Shown here in pieces: positions 11,901-19,132 of a DNA stretch of 25,231 bases. The stretch is from Bacteroidales bacterium (GTDB taxonomy: Bacteria; Bacteroidota; Bacteroidia; Bacteroidales; Muribaculaceae): contig SFFL01000027.1 in the NCBI GenBank assembly GCA_004557825.1, positions 1-25,231 on the forward strand. The letters run 5' to 3'. The notes under the pieces are model-generated. The model was not told the origin of the DNA. It was given only the letters and a program-made list of their open reading frames with translations, and searched no databases. The position numbers and the translations under genes were made by a program. Numbering within the stretch: the first letter of the stretch is position 1; the number at the start of each line of letters is the position of its first letter.

Positions 11901-12399
11901 GCACCGAGGCGGCGTCGGCGGGCACGTCGAGGCTCCAGCGGCCGTCCATATCGGTGACGGCGTTGAGCTTCATACCGGGTACTGTGACGTTGGCTCCGAT
12001 TACCGGCTCATTGGCGGCGTCGGTGACGAGGCCGCTGATTTTGCGCTTTTCGGTGGAGGAAGCCCGGCCTGTGGCCTTGCTGTCGTTTTTGGGAACGATT
12101 ACGATAGCTTTGTCGGAGACTTTCTTATAGGTGAGGTCGCGCCCCGACAAGGCGGCGTTGAGGATGTTGTCGACGCTCGCATCGGTTTTATGGAGCGTGA
12201 CTGGGCGGTCGTCGAGCAACTGGGTGCGGTAGGAAATGCGGTAGTCGCTCTGGTTTTCAATCATGCGGAACACTTCGGCCAGCGTGGCATTGCTGACGTT
12301 GATGGTGATTCCTTTATCGGCCGCCGAAAGTGATAATCCGCAGGCAATCAATAGAATGACTGCCATGAGGCTTTTCAGCAGGGAAGATGGTTTTAACAT
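8980..12399 (-). CDS. SusC-family TonB-dependent transporter with STN signalling domain
   Basis: This 1139-residue outer-membrane transporter imports oligosaccharides using TonB energy. After a signal peptide (about 1-26) come a STN domain (about 30-104), a carboxypeptidase-like regulatory domain (about 118-195; GLVTDAANEPVIGANVTVPG), the TonB-box/plug start VVIGYGVQKKS, and the plug with PLYIVDGTPV and ASAAIYGSRGANGVILVTTK. The remainder is a beta-barrel ending in an aromatic-poor VNVTI. The STN domain is the part that contacts a FecR-type anti-sigma factor, and a sigma/FecR pair lies directly upstream, so this SusC is probably both transporter and sensor. Expression would then be switched by its own substrate. 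Confidence 0.97.
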   Translation of the reverse strand: MLKPSSLLKSLMAVILLIACGLSLSAADKGITINVSNATLAEVFRMIENQSDYRISYRTQLLDDRPVTLHKTDASVDNILNAALSGRDLTYKKVSDKAIVIVPKNDSKATGRASSTEKRKISGLVTDAANEPVIGANVTVPGMKLNAVTDMDGRWSLDVPADAASVRVSFIGYAPETFSIAGKSEFSTVLREDAHQLDQVVVIGYGVQKKSVVTAAISSVKSEDMKVMTPTRVDNVLKGMVSGVSITASSGQPGDGNRIRIRGTGTINDSNPLYIVDGTPVNGGIDFINPSDIESVEVLKDAASAAIYGSRGANGVILVTTKRGSEGKATISYDFSYGWQNAERKLDMLNAMEYTTLMNEMNMNDGKAPIYDNPALFGAGTNWQNEVFGKNAPVINHQISVSGGSSKVNYYVSASYLYQEGIIGGAQQHSNYERFTVRNNNNYELFDSSDKRDWLCSLRMGTNIAYSHDTSRGISNNSERGSVLGSALSMSPTLPVYATDPEATLREHPTAVMDGSGRPFYIPSVDFAAMPNPMALLYLPCDKNTSDRAVGNIFAELEIYKNLKFKSSLSGDLQFYTNDGYTVPYYLNSTRNEPNSSVWSTLTKGWSWQIENTLSYVFDIKEQHHFNVLLGQSASAASDQYVSGTSYKIRDVSQPWLDATDQDSNLRSASGAPSPQGRLASYFGRLGYDFDNRYMFEFTIRRDGSSKFSPKNKWANFPSVSAGWNITNEPFMASRPAFLSGLKLRASWGKNGNQNIRSFAYTSMMSGGANYIFGIGGLTGIVPGSVPASYVNSGLRWEESEQTDVGLEFRLFDNRLNFNLDYYNKRTNGMLMDMALPGYIGNARPLGNVGDMKNEGFEFDITYNQRVADVNIRVGVNGSYNRNTLVKLGNETGTLNYDEILGTLGVISRAENGEPFPFFYGWKTAGIFQSQQQVNDYVNARGEMLQPDAKAGDVIFRDLNGDGVIDDADRTKIGKGMPDWTFGLSLAVEWRGIDFSALFHATVGNDIYDATRRADYPQVNLPKYMLDRWVGPGSSNKYPRLTGSASSVSQNWRSSDLMVYDGDFLRCRSMQLGYTLPRSLTTKFFVNRLRVYVGAENLFTITKYHGYDPEISSGGTSLGIDKGVYPQARTFLIGVNVTI

Positions 12400-12499
12400 C
12401 TTTACATGGTATTAAGTGATAAAATTAGCTGTTGCGGATGGCACACGGTCGGGGTGCCAACAAAGAATAGACGAATTTTAACACTTTTTGTACCGAAGA
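12400..12499 (-). promoter_or_regulatory. Intergenic leader of susC; likely ECF-dependent promoter region
   Basis: This AT-rich gap separates fecR from susC and must hold the susC promoter if the sigma/FecR pair drives it. A TATTCTTTG sequence (12461-12469, minus strand) resembles the housekeeping -7 box but has one extra base. A short inverted repeat (GGCAC...GTGCC, 12440-12459) lies in the presumed leader. I cannot pinpoint an ECF promoter because its consensus for this sigma is not known. Confidence 0.35.
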
Positions 12500-12525
12500 A
12501 TTTTTATGTTTTTCAACATAAAAAT
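12500..12525. terminator. Perfect A/T hairpin at the fecR stop codon
   Basis: ATTTTTATGTT (12500-12510) and AACATAAAAAT (12515-12525) form a perfect 11-bp stem with a 4-nt loop. The stem reaches into the first base of the fecR stop. It is A/T-rich, and the run leaving it is not a clean T-tract, so it may be a weak terminator, an attenuator or an mRNA end-protecting hairpin between fecR and susC. Confidence 0.5.
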
Positions 12526-13412
12526 CAGGGGCGGGCGGTGACGCGGCCTCCCATAGCCAGCTGCACCACTTTCAGTGCCACCGGCATGGAAGAAATGGGG
12601 AGGGTGCCGGTGAAGGTGGTGGCGCTGTCGCAGTCGATGGTGACGGTTGTGTCGTAGTAGCGGCGGAATGTGCGCTCAAGTTCGCGGGCATCGACGCCGT
12701 CGAGTTGAATCTCGTCGCGCTGCCAGGAGGCTACCTCGGCCTTGTCGCCGCAGGGCTTGATGGTGAGGACTCCGGTGTTGCGGTTAATGAGAGCTTTCTG
12801 GTTGGGACGGAGCGTGGTGGATTGGCCGGTGGCGGTGCGCAGCTCCACAACGCCGCTCACCAGGGCGAGTTCGGCGATGCTGTCGGAGGGGTTGCCGTAG
12901 AGGTTGAAGCTTGTGCCTTTCACCACTGCCTCGAAGCCGGGTGCCGCGATGGTAAATGGGTGGGAGGCGTCGGAGTGGATGTCGAAGTATCCCTCGCCGG
13001 TAAACTGCACGCGGCGGTCGCCACGGGCGAATGTGGAGGCATCGTAGGTGAGCTGCGAGTTGCTACGGAGCACGATGGCGGAGCCGTCGGGCAGGGTCAC
13101 TTCTGAAGTGAGGCGCTGCGAGAGAGCCACCACGGTGTCGCCTGCGGTGTGGCTGAGAAGTGTGTGCTGGTGCCAGATCATCAGCGACAGTACTGCGATT
13201 GCGGCCACGGCAGCCACGCGCTGCCAGGTAAGCAGGCGGCGACGCCGCCCGAAGCGGTAGCCGGAGTTGAAGTCGGCCCAGTCATCGGCAAGGAGGTCGC
13301 CCAGATCGTTGTCGGAGATCTGCTCCACCTCCTCGCGGAGGCAGCGCATCTCGTCGGAAGAGATTCGGTTCTTCCGATATTTCCTGAGCAGTTGGCGAAT
13401 TGAGGAATACAT
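12525..13412 (-). CDS. FecR-type anti-sigma factor
   Basis: This 295-residue inner-membrane protein has a cytoplasmic N-terminus (about 1-62) that should bind the sigma factor. One membrane span follows (about 65-81, VAAVAAIAVLSLMIW). The periplasmic FecR domain (about 95-195) contains TLPDGSAIVLRSNSQL, then GEGYFDI...HPFTI, then VKGTSFNL. A C-terminal domain (about 230-293) with ARELERTFRRYYD and TFTGTLP matches the DUF4974 domain usual in Bacteroidota FecR proteins. It senses the STN domain of SusC and releases or activates the ECF sigma factor. It starts 114 nt after the sigma gene; the gap shows no clear promoter, so the two are probably co-transcribed. Confidence 0.93.
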   Translation of the reverse strand: MYSSIRQLLRKYRKNRISSDEMRCLREEVEQISDNDLGDLLADDWADFNSGYRFGRRRRLLTWQRVAAVAAIAVLSLMIWHQHTLLSHTAGDTVVALSQRLTSEVTLPDGSAIVLRSNSQLTYDASTFARGDRRVQFTGEGYFDIHSDASHPFTIAAPGFEAVVKGTSFNLYGNPSDSIAELALVSGVVELRTATGQSTTLRPNQKALINRNTGVLTIKPCGDKAEVASWQRDEIQLDGVDARELERTFRRYYDTTVTIDCDSATTFTGTLPISSMPVALKVVQLAMGGRVTARP

Positions 13413-13526
13413 ATATTATATATGGATGAATGTATGTGTGGGGATTTGCAGTGAGTGTGGGCTGGCAGACAGTTTGCGGGAAAGAGATTGGGAGTGGTTG
13501 AGGTTTTGTGGTGTGCAAGCGGAGAG

Positions 13527-14090
13527 CTAACTGCCGATGAGCAGCCCGGAGAGGCGCTTGAGACCGAGGGATAGCTGGTTGCGGATGGTCTGTTCGCTCA
13601 GATTGAGGCGTCGGGCTGCCTCGTGGCTGTCGAGTCCCTGCAGCCGGCATAGCGTTATGGCCTGGCGCTGGGTGGAGGGGAGAAGGTCGAGGGCGCTGCG
13701 CAGCTTGGCGAGCATTTCGTGGTATTCGATTACTGTGAGCGGAGTGTCGGAGGCAACGATGCGGTCGATGCAGGTGAGATAGTCTTCGTATTCCATGCGG
13801 CGGAGCTGCTGGCGGAAACCGTCGATGATTTCATTGCGGGCCATACGGAAAATGAGGGCGTCGATACGCTCGTCGGCGCGGATGGAGCGGCGCATATCCC
13901 ACAGCTTGATGAAAGCCACCTGGGTCACCTCCTTGGCGGTGTCGGTGTTTTTGGTCACGGCACGGCAATAGAGCAGCAGACGGGGAGCATACATCCGATA
14001 TATTTCATCGAATGCTTCCCGCGAATCGCCGCGCAGGCGCTCAATCAGCTGTCTTTCGCTGCGCACTGTGTTTTTGTCGTTGTGGCTCAC
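13527..14090 (-). CDS. ECF-family RNA polymerase sigma factor
   Basis: This is a sigma-70 family protein of the ECF class with region 2 (AFDEIYRMYAPRLLLYC...AKEVTQVAFIKLWDMR) and region 4 (LDLLPSTQRQAITLCRLQG, then SHEAARRLNLSEQTIRNQLS, a helix-turn-helix). It should transcribe the downstream PUL when freed from FecR. The frame is open upstream to an ATG at 14138 (203 aa), but a TATATTTGC promoter box lies inside that extension, so translation more likely begins at GTG 14090 (187 aa) or at GTG 14066 (179 aa). I chose 14090 as a compromise. A start at 14066 would leave an A-rich leader of about 23 nt, usual in Bacteroidota. Family call is firm; the start is not. Confidence 0.93.
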   Translation of the reverse strand: MSHNDKNTVRSERQLIERLRGDSREAFDEIYRMYAPRLLLYCRAVTKNTDTAKEVTQVAFIKLWDMRRSIRADERIDALIFRMARNEIIDGFRQQLRRMEYEDYLTCIDRIVASDTPLTVIEYHEMLAKLRSALDLLPSTQRQAITLCRLQGLDSHEAARRLNLSEQTIRNQLSLGLKRLSGLLIGS

Positions 14091-14095
14091 GCCTG

Positions 14096-14103
14096 CAAAT
14101 ATA
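14096..14103 (-). promoter_or_regulatory. Candidate -7 box for the ECF sigma gene
   Basis: The minus strand reads TATATTTGC, matching TAnnTTTG exactly. It lies 6 nt before GTG 14090 and about 30 nt before GTG 14066, so the transcript would begin near 14089. No convincing TTTG is present at the usual distance upstream. It argues against the longest reading of the sigma gene. Confidence 0.5.
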
Positions 14104-14133
14104 GAGATTTTTTTCGGAACCATCCCCCGGAAT

Positions 14134-14196
14134 CTCAAAAAATTGTAAAGTATAAACAGACGCAGCGCCGAGAATTTTGATTCTCGGCGCTGTGTC
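14134..14196 (-). terminator. Long hairpin behind pnp, probable terminator
   Basis: AGCGCCGAGAAT (14164-14175) and ATTCTCGGCGCT (14180-14191) form a perfect 12-bp stem with a TTTG loop. With one mismatch it extends to 14159 and 14196. In the pnp direction it is followed by a T-rich but interrupted stretch (TGTTTATACTTTACAATTTTTT). It separates pnp from the sigma gene, whose promoter starts about 30 nt further on. Confidence 0.6.
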
Positions 14197-14202
14197 GAGT
14201 AT

Positions 14203-14274
14203 ATAAGACTTATAAGGCCAATTAGACCAATTAGACCAATTAGACTAATTAGACTAATTGGGCCAATTGATTAG
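14203..14274. repeat. 9-bp tandem repeat ending on the pnp stop codon
   Basis: About eight 9-mers in a row follow the pattern ATTAGACCA, with variants ATTAGACTA, ATTGGGCCA and ATAAGGCCA. The central four (14221-14256) are the most alike. The last copy contains the pnp stop (14271-14273). The 9-bp unit keeps reading frame with pnp. Confidence 0.85.
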
Positions 14275-16559
14275 TCGCGGGGTTCGCGGGGTTCGCGGCG
14301 GGGACGGTCGCCATCGTTGCGGCGGTCGCCATCGCGGTGCTCGCGGCGGTCGCCGAACGAGCGGCGGGGACGGTCGCCTTCGGGACGGTCGCCACGGTCG
14401 CGGCGGGGTCCGCGGGGACGGGGCTCCGGCTCAGCCCAGCCTTCGGGTTTGGGCTGGAGGGCGCGCATCGACAGGCGGTATTTGCCGGTCTTCTTGTCGA
14501 TTTCGATAAGTTTCACGGTCACTTCGTCGCCTTCCTTGAGGCCGCTGGCTTCCATGTCGGGGAGACGGTCCCAGGAGATTTCGGAGATGTGGAGCAGGCC
14601 GTCGCGGTTGGGCATAAACTGCACGAATGCGCCGAAGTCCTGGATGGTCATTACCCGGCCGGTGTAGGTCTTGCCCTCTTCGGGAAGTTCTACGATACGG
14701 TTGATCATCTCGAGGGCTTTGTCGATAGCGGCCTTATTGGCGGCAGCTACTTCGATGTGGCCACCTTCTTCTACTTCGTCGATGGAGACCACCGCGCCCG
14801 ACTCTTCCTGGATGCCCTGGATAACCTTTCCGCCCGGGCCAATAACAGCACCGATAAGCTCTTTGGGAATGAGCATAGTGACGATGCGGGGCACGTTGGG
14901 TTTGAAGTCTTCGCGGGGTGCGGGGATTGTTTCTTCGATTTTGTCGAGGATGTGGAGGCGGCCTTCCTTAGCCTGGTTGAGGGCGCGCTCGAGGATTTCG
15001 TAGCTGAGGCCGTCGCACTTGATATCCATCTGTGTGGCGGTGATGCCCTGGCGGGTACCTGTCACCTTGAAGTCCATATCTCCCAGGTGGTCTTCGTCGC
15101 CGAGGATGTCGCTGAGGATGGCGTACTTATCTGATTTGTCGTCGGAGATGAGGCCCATGGCGATACCGCTGACGGGGCGTTTCATCTTCACACCGGCGTC
15201 GAGCAGCGAAAGGGTGCCGGCGCAGACGGTGGCCATTGAGGAGGAACCGTTGCTCTCGAGGATGTCGCTCACTACGCGGCAAACGTAGGGAAAATCATCG
15301 GGGAACATACGCTTGAGTGCGCGGTGGGCGAGGTTGCCGTGGCCAATTTCTCGGCGGCCTACGCCGCGCTGTGCTTTGGCTTCGCCAGTGGAGAAGGGAG
15401 GGAAGTTGTAGTGGAGCAGGAAGCGCTCGCGGCCCTGGTTGAGCACGTCGTCGAGAATCTTCTCGTCGAGCTTTGTGCCGAGGGTAACTGTGGCCAGCGA
15501 CTGTGTCTCGCCACGGGTGAAAATGGCCGATCCGTGAGGTCCGGGCAGGTAGTCGACCTCGCACCAGATGGGGCGGATTTCGGTGGTTTTGCGGCCGTCG
15601 AGGCGGATGCCTTCATCGAGCACGCAGCGGCGCATGGCTTCGCGCTCTACGTCGTGGTAGTAGCGCTTTACCAGCGGAGCTTTCTCTTCGCGCTCCTCTT
15701 CGGGAAGCGATTCGATATATTCGTTGCAGATGGCATCGAAGGAGTCGGCGCGCCAGTGCTTGTCGGCACAGCCCTGACGGGCGATGGCGTAAGCCTTGTC
15801 GTAGCACTTCTCGTGCACATCCTTGCGGAGATCTTCGTCGTTGACTTCGTGGCAATATTCACGTTTTACGGTTTTGCCGGCCATCACAGCCAGCTCTTCC
15901 TGAGCCTTGCACTGCTCTTTGATGGCAGCGTGGGCGGTTTTGAGGGCTTCGAGCAGGTCGGCTTCGCTTACCTCGTTCATCTCGCCTTCCACCATCATAA
16001 TGTTGTCGTAGGTGGCGCCGACCATCAGCTCCATATCTGCTTTCTCAAGCTGATCATAGGTGGGGTCGATAACGAATTTGCCGTCGATGCGAGCCACACG
16101 TACCTCAGAGATGGGGCCGTTGAAGGGGATATCGCTCACGGCGATAGCAGCGGAAGCAGCCAGACCGGCCAGTGCGTCGGGCATATCTACGCCGTCGGCC
16201 GAGAACATTGTGATCTGCACGAATGTGTCGGCGTGGTAGTTGTCGGGGAACAGCGGGCGGAGCACGCGGTCGACAAGGCGGGAGGTGAGCACTTCATAGT
16301 CGGAAGCGCGGCCTTCGCGCTTGAGGAAACCGCCGGGGAAACGGCCGGCAGCCGAGAATTTCTCTTTGTAGTCGACCTGCAGGGGCATAAAGTCGACGCC
16401 TTCGCCGGCTTCTTTAGCCGACACAACGGTAGCCAGGAGCATGGTGTTGCCCATGCGCAGCTCTACCGCCCCATCAGCCTGCTTTGCGAGCTTGCCGGTT
16501 TCGAGAGTAATCTCGCGGCCGTCGGGCAGGGTAATGGTCTTTTTTACAGGGTTAAGCAT
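14271..16559 (-). CDS. pnp: Polynucleotide phosphorylase
   Basis: This 762-residue enzyme is a phosphorolytic 3'-5' exoribonuclease of RNA decay. It has two RNase PH-like domains (about 5-150 and 325-470), an alpha-helical linker between them, a KH domain (about 560-620; IPKELIGAVIGPGGKVIQGI) and an S1 domain (about 635-700; GRVMTIQDFGAFVQFMPNRDGLLHISEI). The second core domain has the conserved GDEDHLGDMDFKVTGT loop with catalytic Asp residues and ends in DIKCDG. The tail after residue about 700 is a repetitive Arg/Asp/Gly/Pro run with several GDR units, disordered and basic, likely an extra RNA contact. It is a single housekeeping gene with its own promoter, unrelated to the PUL behind it. 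Confidence 0.98.
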   Translation of the reverse strand: MLNPVKKTITLPDGREITLETGKLAKQADGAVELRMGNTMLLATVVSAKEAGEGVDFMPLQVDYKEKFSAAGRFPGGFLKREGRASDYEVLTSRLVDRVLRPLFPDNYHADTFVQITMFSADGVDMPDALAGLAASAAIAVSDIPFNGPISEVRVARIDGKFVIDPTYDQLEKADMELMVGATYDNIMMVEGEMNEVSEADLLEALKTAHAAIKEQCKAQEELAVMAGKTVKREYCHEVNDEDLRKDVHEKCYDKAYAIARQGCADKHWRADSFDAICNEYIESLPEEEREEKAPLVKRYYHDVEREAMRRCVLDEGIRLDGRKTTEIRPIWCEVDYLPGPHGSAIFTRGETQSLATVTLGTKLDEKILDDVLNQGRERFLLHYNFPPFSTGEAKAQRGVGRREIGHGNLAHRALKRMFPDDFPYVCRVVSDILESNGSSSMATVCAGTLSLLDAGVKMKRPVSGIAMGLISDDKSDKYAILSDILGDEDHLGDMDFKVTGTRQGITATQMDIKCDGLSYEILERALNQAKEGRLHILDKIEETIPAPREDFKPNVPRIVTMLIPKELIGAVIGPGGKVIQGIQEESGAVVSIDEVEEGGHIEVAAANKAAIDKALEMINRIVELPEEGKTYTGRVMTIQDFGAFVQFMPNRDGLLHISEISWDRLPDMEASGLKEGDEVTVKLIEIDKKTGKYRLSMRALQPKPEGWAEPEPRPRGPRRDRGDRPEGDRPRRSFGDRREHRDGDRRNDGDRPRREPREPRD

Positions 16560-16603
16560 TACGATTTATGATTTTATTATTCTTTTTACTGCGATAAATC
16601 GCG

Positions 16604-16611
16604 CAAAGTTA
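16604..16611 (-). promoter_or_regulatory. Candidate -7 box for pnp
   Basis: The minus strand reads TAACTTTGC, an exact TAnnTTTG match, 44 nt upstream of the pnp ATG in an AT-rich gap. A -33 box is not clear. Confidence 0.55.
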
Positions 16612-16747
16612 CGAAAATTCCTGTAAATTACCTAATAAAATCGCGTAAAATCCCTAAGAAATAGCGTGTTAAAATTCTTTTAACACTCCACGTCCCCTCC
16701 CAAAGTTTGTGCTCTGCCCGTTTCGCCCCGGTTTTGTGGCGCAATCC

Positions 16748-16780
16748 GCCCTCCCCGCCAAGTGGTCAGGCGGGGGAGGC
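16748..16780. terminator. GC-rich stem-loop spanning the phosphate transporter stop codon
   Basis: GCCCTCCCCGCC (16748-16759) and GGCGGGGGAGGC (16769-16780) pair over about 11 positions with a small bulge; the loop holds the stop codon. No T-tract follows in the gene's direction, so intrinsic termination is uncertain. It may instead stabilise the mRNA end. Confidence 0.4.
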
Positions 16781-19051
16781 GTGGCGCGAGAAGCTGCGGT
16801 AGGAGGAGGGCGCAAGGTTGAGTTTGCCGATGGCGCGGAGGAGCTTATGGAGCGAGGTGACGGCTTCCTGTGTTTCCTGCAGCACGTTGAGGTAGACGTA
16901 GGTGACGGTGAGGTCGTCGGCGGCTCCGCGCTGGAGCAGGTCGTAGACGTCGCGGGTGAGGTAGGAGAGGCGGTCTTTGATTACGAGGCAGCGGGCGCGC
17001 AGGGCGTCGATGCGTTCGGGGGTGGGGTTGGGCGCTTCGGCGGCGGCATCGCGCAGCACCTCGGTGATGGCTCCGGCGGCTTCGTCGAGGGTGGTGCGCA
17101 GCTGTGGCGGCAGGGGGCGGAAATTGTTGTCGACGTGTTCCTTGCACACTTCATTGATGTGGCGCAGGTTGTAGGTGATCGACATAGCCATATTGATGGT
17201 GAGGTGAAACCAGGTGCGCTTCTCCATAGCCGTGGCGGGGCTTACCTGGCGCAGGCAGAGGATGAGTTTGCGCCGCTGCGATTTCAGCAGGCTTTTCTCG
17301 GCGGAGAGGGCTTTTTCGGCGCGTGTGAGCAGTCGGGAATTGTCGTCGGTAAAGCCGTGGGTGATGTCGCTGAAGCAGTCGGCGGTAAAGGTGAAGAATG
17401 CTTTCTGCTGGTCGTTGATATAGAGTCGGAGCAGGCTCCATACTTCTTCGGGGTCGTCGGAGGTGAGGATGGTCTGGAAGAGGGTGTCGCCCTCTTCTTC
17501 GGCGTGTTTCTTGCGGAACTTCAGGTTGCTGCGCACAAGCACGATAATGGCGATCACGCCTCCGGCAATCATCACCGGCACACCGCCCATGTGCATCAGG
17601 CACACGGCTATGCCTGCGCCGATGAAGGCGAATCCGGCGGTGATGAACCAGCCACCGATGACGGATATCACGCCGGTTACGCGGAACACGGCGCTTTCGC
17701 GGCTCCAGGCTTTGTCGGCCAGCGAGGTGCCCATTGCCACCATAAAGGTGACGAAGGTGGTGGAGAGAGGGAGCTTCAGCGAGGTGCCTATGGCTATGAG
17801 GATGGCAGCCAGCATCAGATTCACCGAGCCGCGGATGAGGTCGAAGGCCGCGCCATCTTCCTCCTGGGTCACGGAGGTGTCCATACGGCGGTCGATCCAC
17901 TGCTTTATCCGCCGGGGAGTGTGGGCGCTGATCCAGGTGTGGGTGTTGAGGGCGCCGCGCACTATGGCCCGGCCCAGTCGGGAGCTGCCGAACATTTCGT
18001 CGCCCTGCTGTTTGGAGCTGAGGCCGACGGTGGTTTGTGTCACCTGCCGGGCTTTCTTGGAGGTGCTAAGCGCCACCACCATGATGCCGCCGGCGCCGAC
18101 AAGGAAATAGAAGGGGGTCTGTGCCGGGCCGTTGAGGCTGCTCATCATAAACCCGTGGAGGTCGCCCGCGCCGTTGGCGGCGTAGTCGGAGTAGGAGGCC
18201 AGCGAGGTGAGGGGCACGCCTACGAAGTTGACAAGGTCGTTGCCGGCGAATGCCATCGCCAGCGAGAAGGTGCCCAGCAGTACCACAGTCTTAAACACGT
18301 TGACTTTCAGGCAGTGGAGTAGTTGCATAAACAGGGTGAACCCCACCAGCGAGGCGCCGAGAATGAGCATATTGTGGCTGCCGATCCAGGCTTTCAGCTC
18401 CGGTGTCATTATGGTGAGGTCCTTGATTCCTTTCAGCAGCATAAAATACACGATAGCCGTGCAGGCGATGCCGCCGAAAAGTCCGGCTTTCCATTTCAGT
18501 TTGCTCTTATACTCGAAGGTGAAAATCAGTCGGGCCAGGAATTGCACGATGGTGCCGAAGACGAATGCAATCCCCACCGACAGGAAAATGCCGAGTATCA
18601 CCGACAGGGCCTTCTCGGTGTTGAGAAACTGCCCCAGGGAGAGGGCGTTGGCCGGGTCGGCAATCTTGAAGAGTGCCACCACGAATGTGGCGCCGAGCAA
18701 TTCAAACACCAGCGATACGGTGGTGGAGGTGGGCATTCCCAGGGAGTTGAACACATCCAGCAGGATGATGTCGGTGACCATCACGGCCATAAATATGGCG
18801 ATGACATCATAGAACGACAGGTTTTCGGGGCGGAAGATGCCGTGGCGCGCCACATCCATCATACCGTTGCTCATAGCAGCGCCGATAAACACGCCTATCG
18901 ATGCCACGATGATAATCCTTTTGAACGATGCCGCCCCCGACCCGATGGCCGACGTGAGGAAATTCACAGCGTCGTTGCTCACACCCACCGACAGGTCGAA
19001 CACCGCCAGCAGAAACAGAAAGATGACAATACCTAAAAACAGTAAATCCAT
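16766..19051 (-). CDS. PiT-family inorganic phosphate transporter fused to a PhoU-like domain
   Basis: This 761-residue inner-membrane protein couples phosphate import to a cation gradient. The two PiT signature halves are visible: GVSNDAVNFLTSAIG (about 23-37) and AGNDLVNFVGVPL (about 270). About a dozen hydrophobic segments cover residues 1-530, interrupted by a cytoplasmic loop around 355-400. After about residue 540 the protein becomes soluble and helical (FRKKHAEEEGD, then many charged helices to 761). This matches the PhoU-like domain fused to PiT proteins in many Bacteroidota, likely a built-in regulator. Classical PiT proteins are near 490 residues, so the extra length is this domain. 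The start is preceded by a hairpin leader. Substrate phosphate is by family, not shown here. Confidence 0.93.
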   Translation of the reverse strand: MDLLFLGIVIFLFLLAVFDLSVGVSNDAVNFLTSAIGSGAASFKRIIIVASIGVFIGAAMSNGMMDVARHGIFRPENLSFYDVIAIFMAVMVTDIILLDVFNSLGMPTSTTVSLVFELLGATFVVALFKIADPANALSLGQFLNTEKALSVILGIFLSVGIAFVFGTIVQFLARLIFTFEYKSKLKWKAGLFGGIACTAIVYFMLLKGIKDLTIMTPELKAWIGSHNMLILGASLVGFTLFMQLLHCLKVNVFKTVVLLGTFSLAMAFAGNDLVNFVGVPLTSLASYSDYAANGAGDLHGFMMSSLNGPAQTPFYFLVGAGGIMVVALSTSKKARQVTQTTVGLSSKQQGDEMFGSSRLGRAIVRGALNTHTWISAHTPRRIKQWIDRRMDTSVTQEEDGAAFDLIRGSVNLMLAAILIAIGTSLKLPLSTTFVTFMVAMGTSLADKAWSRESAVFRVTGVISVIGGWFITAGFAFIGAGIAVCLMHMGGVPVMIAGGVIAIIVLVRSNLKFRKKHAEEEGDTLFQTILTSDDPEEVWSLLRLYINDQQKAFFTFTADCFSDITHGFTDDNSRLLTRAEKALSAEKSLLKSQRRKLILCLRQVSPATAMEKRTWFHLTINMAMSITYNLRHINEVCKEHVDNNFRPLPPQLRTTLDEAAGAITEVLRDAAAEAPNPTPERIDALRARCLVIKDRLSYLTRDVYDLLQRGAADDLTVTYVYLNVLQETQEAVTSLHKLLRAIGKLNLAPSSYRSFSRHASPA

Positions 19052-19056
19052 AATTA

Positions 19057-19104
19057 CCGAATTTCTCTACTGCAAAATTCGGCAATCTATGTTTCCCAAA
19101 TATA
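19057..19104 (-). promoter_or_regulatory. Candidate promoter and leader hairpin of the phosphate transporter
   Basis: TATATTTG (minus strand, 19097-19104) matches the -7 consensus. Between it and the ATG lies an 8-bp inverted repeat, CCGAATTT / AAATTCGG (19057-19064 and 19075-19082), whose 3' edge is 5 nt from the start codon. In RNA it would be a hairpin able to affect ribosome access. Confidence 0.4.
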
Positions 19105-19132
19105 AATAAAATGTTGCCTTTTTGTTAAGTCC

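Noticed and set aside
15324..16571. Long plus-strand frame opposite pnp
   Set aside because: Composition is an antisense shadow; pnp is unmistakable on the other strand.
16709..18322. 537-codon plus-strand frame opposite the phosphate transporter
   Set aside because: No domain or signal is recognisable, and the minus strand encodes an intact PiT protein.
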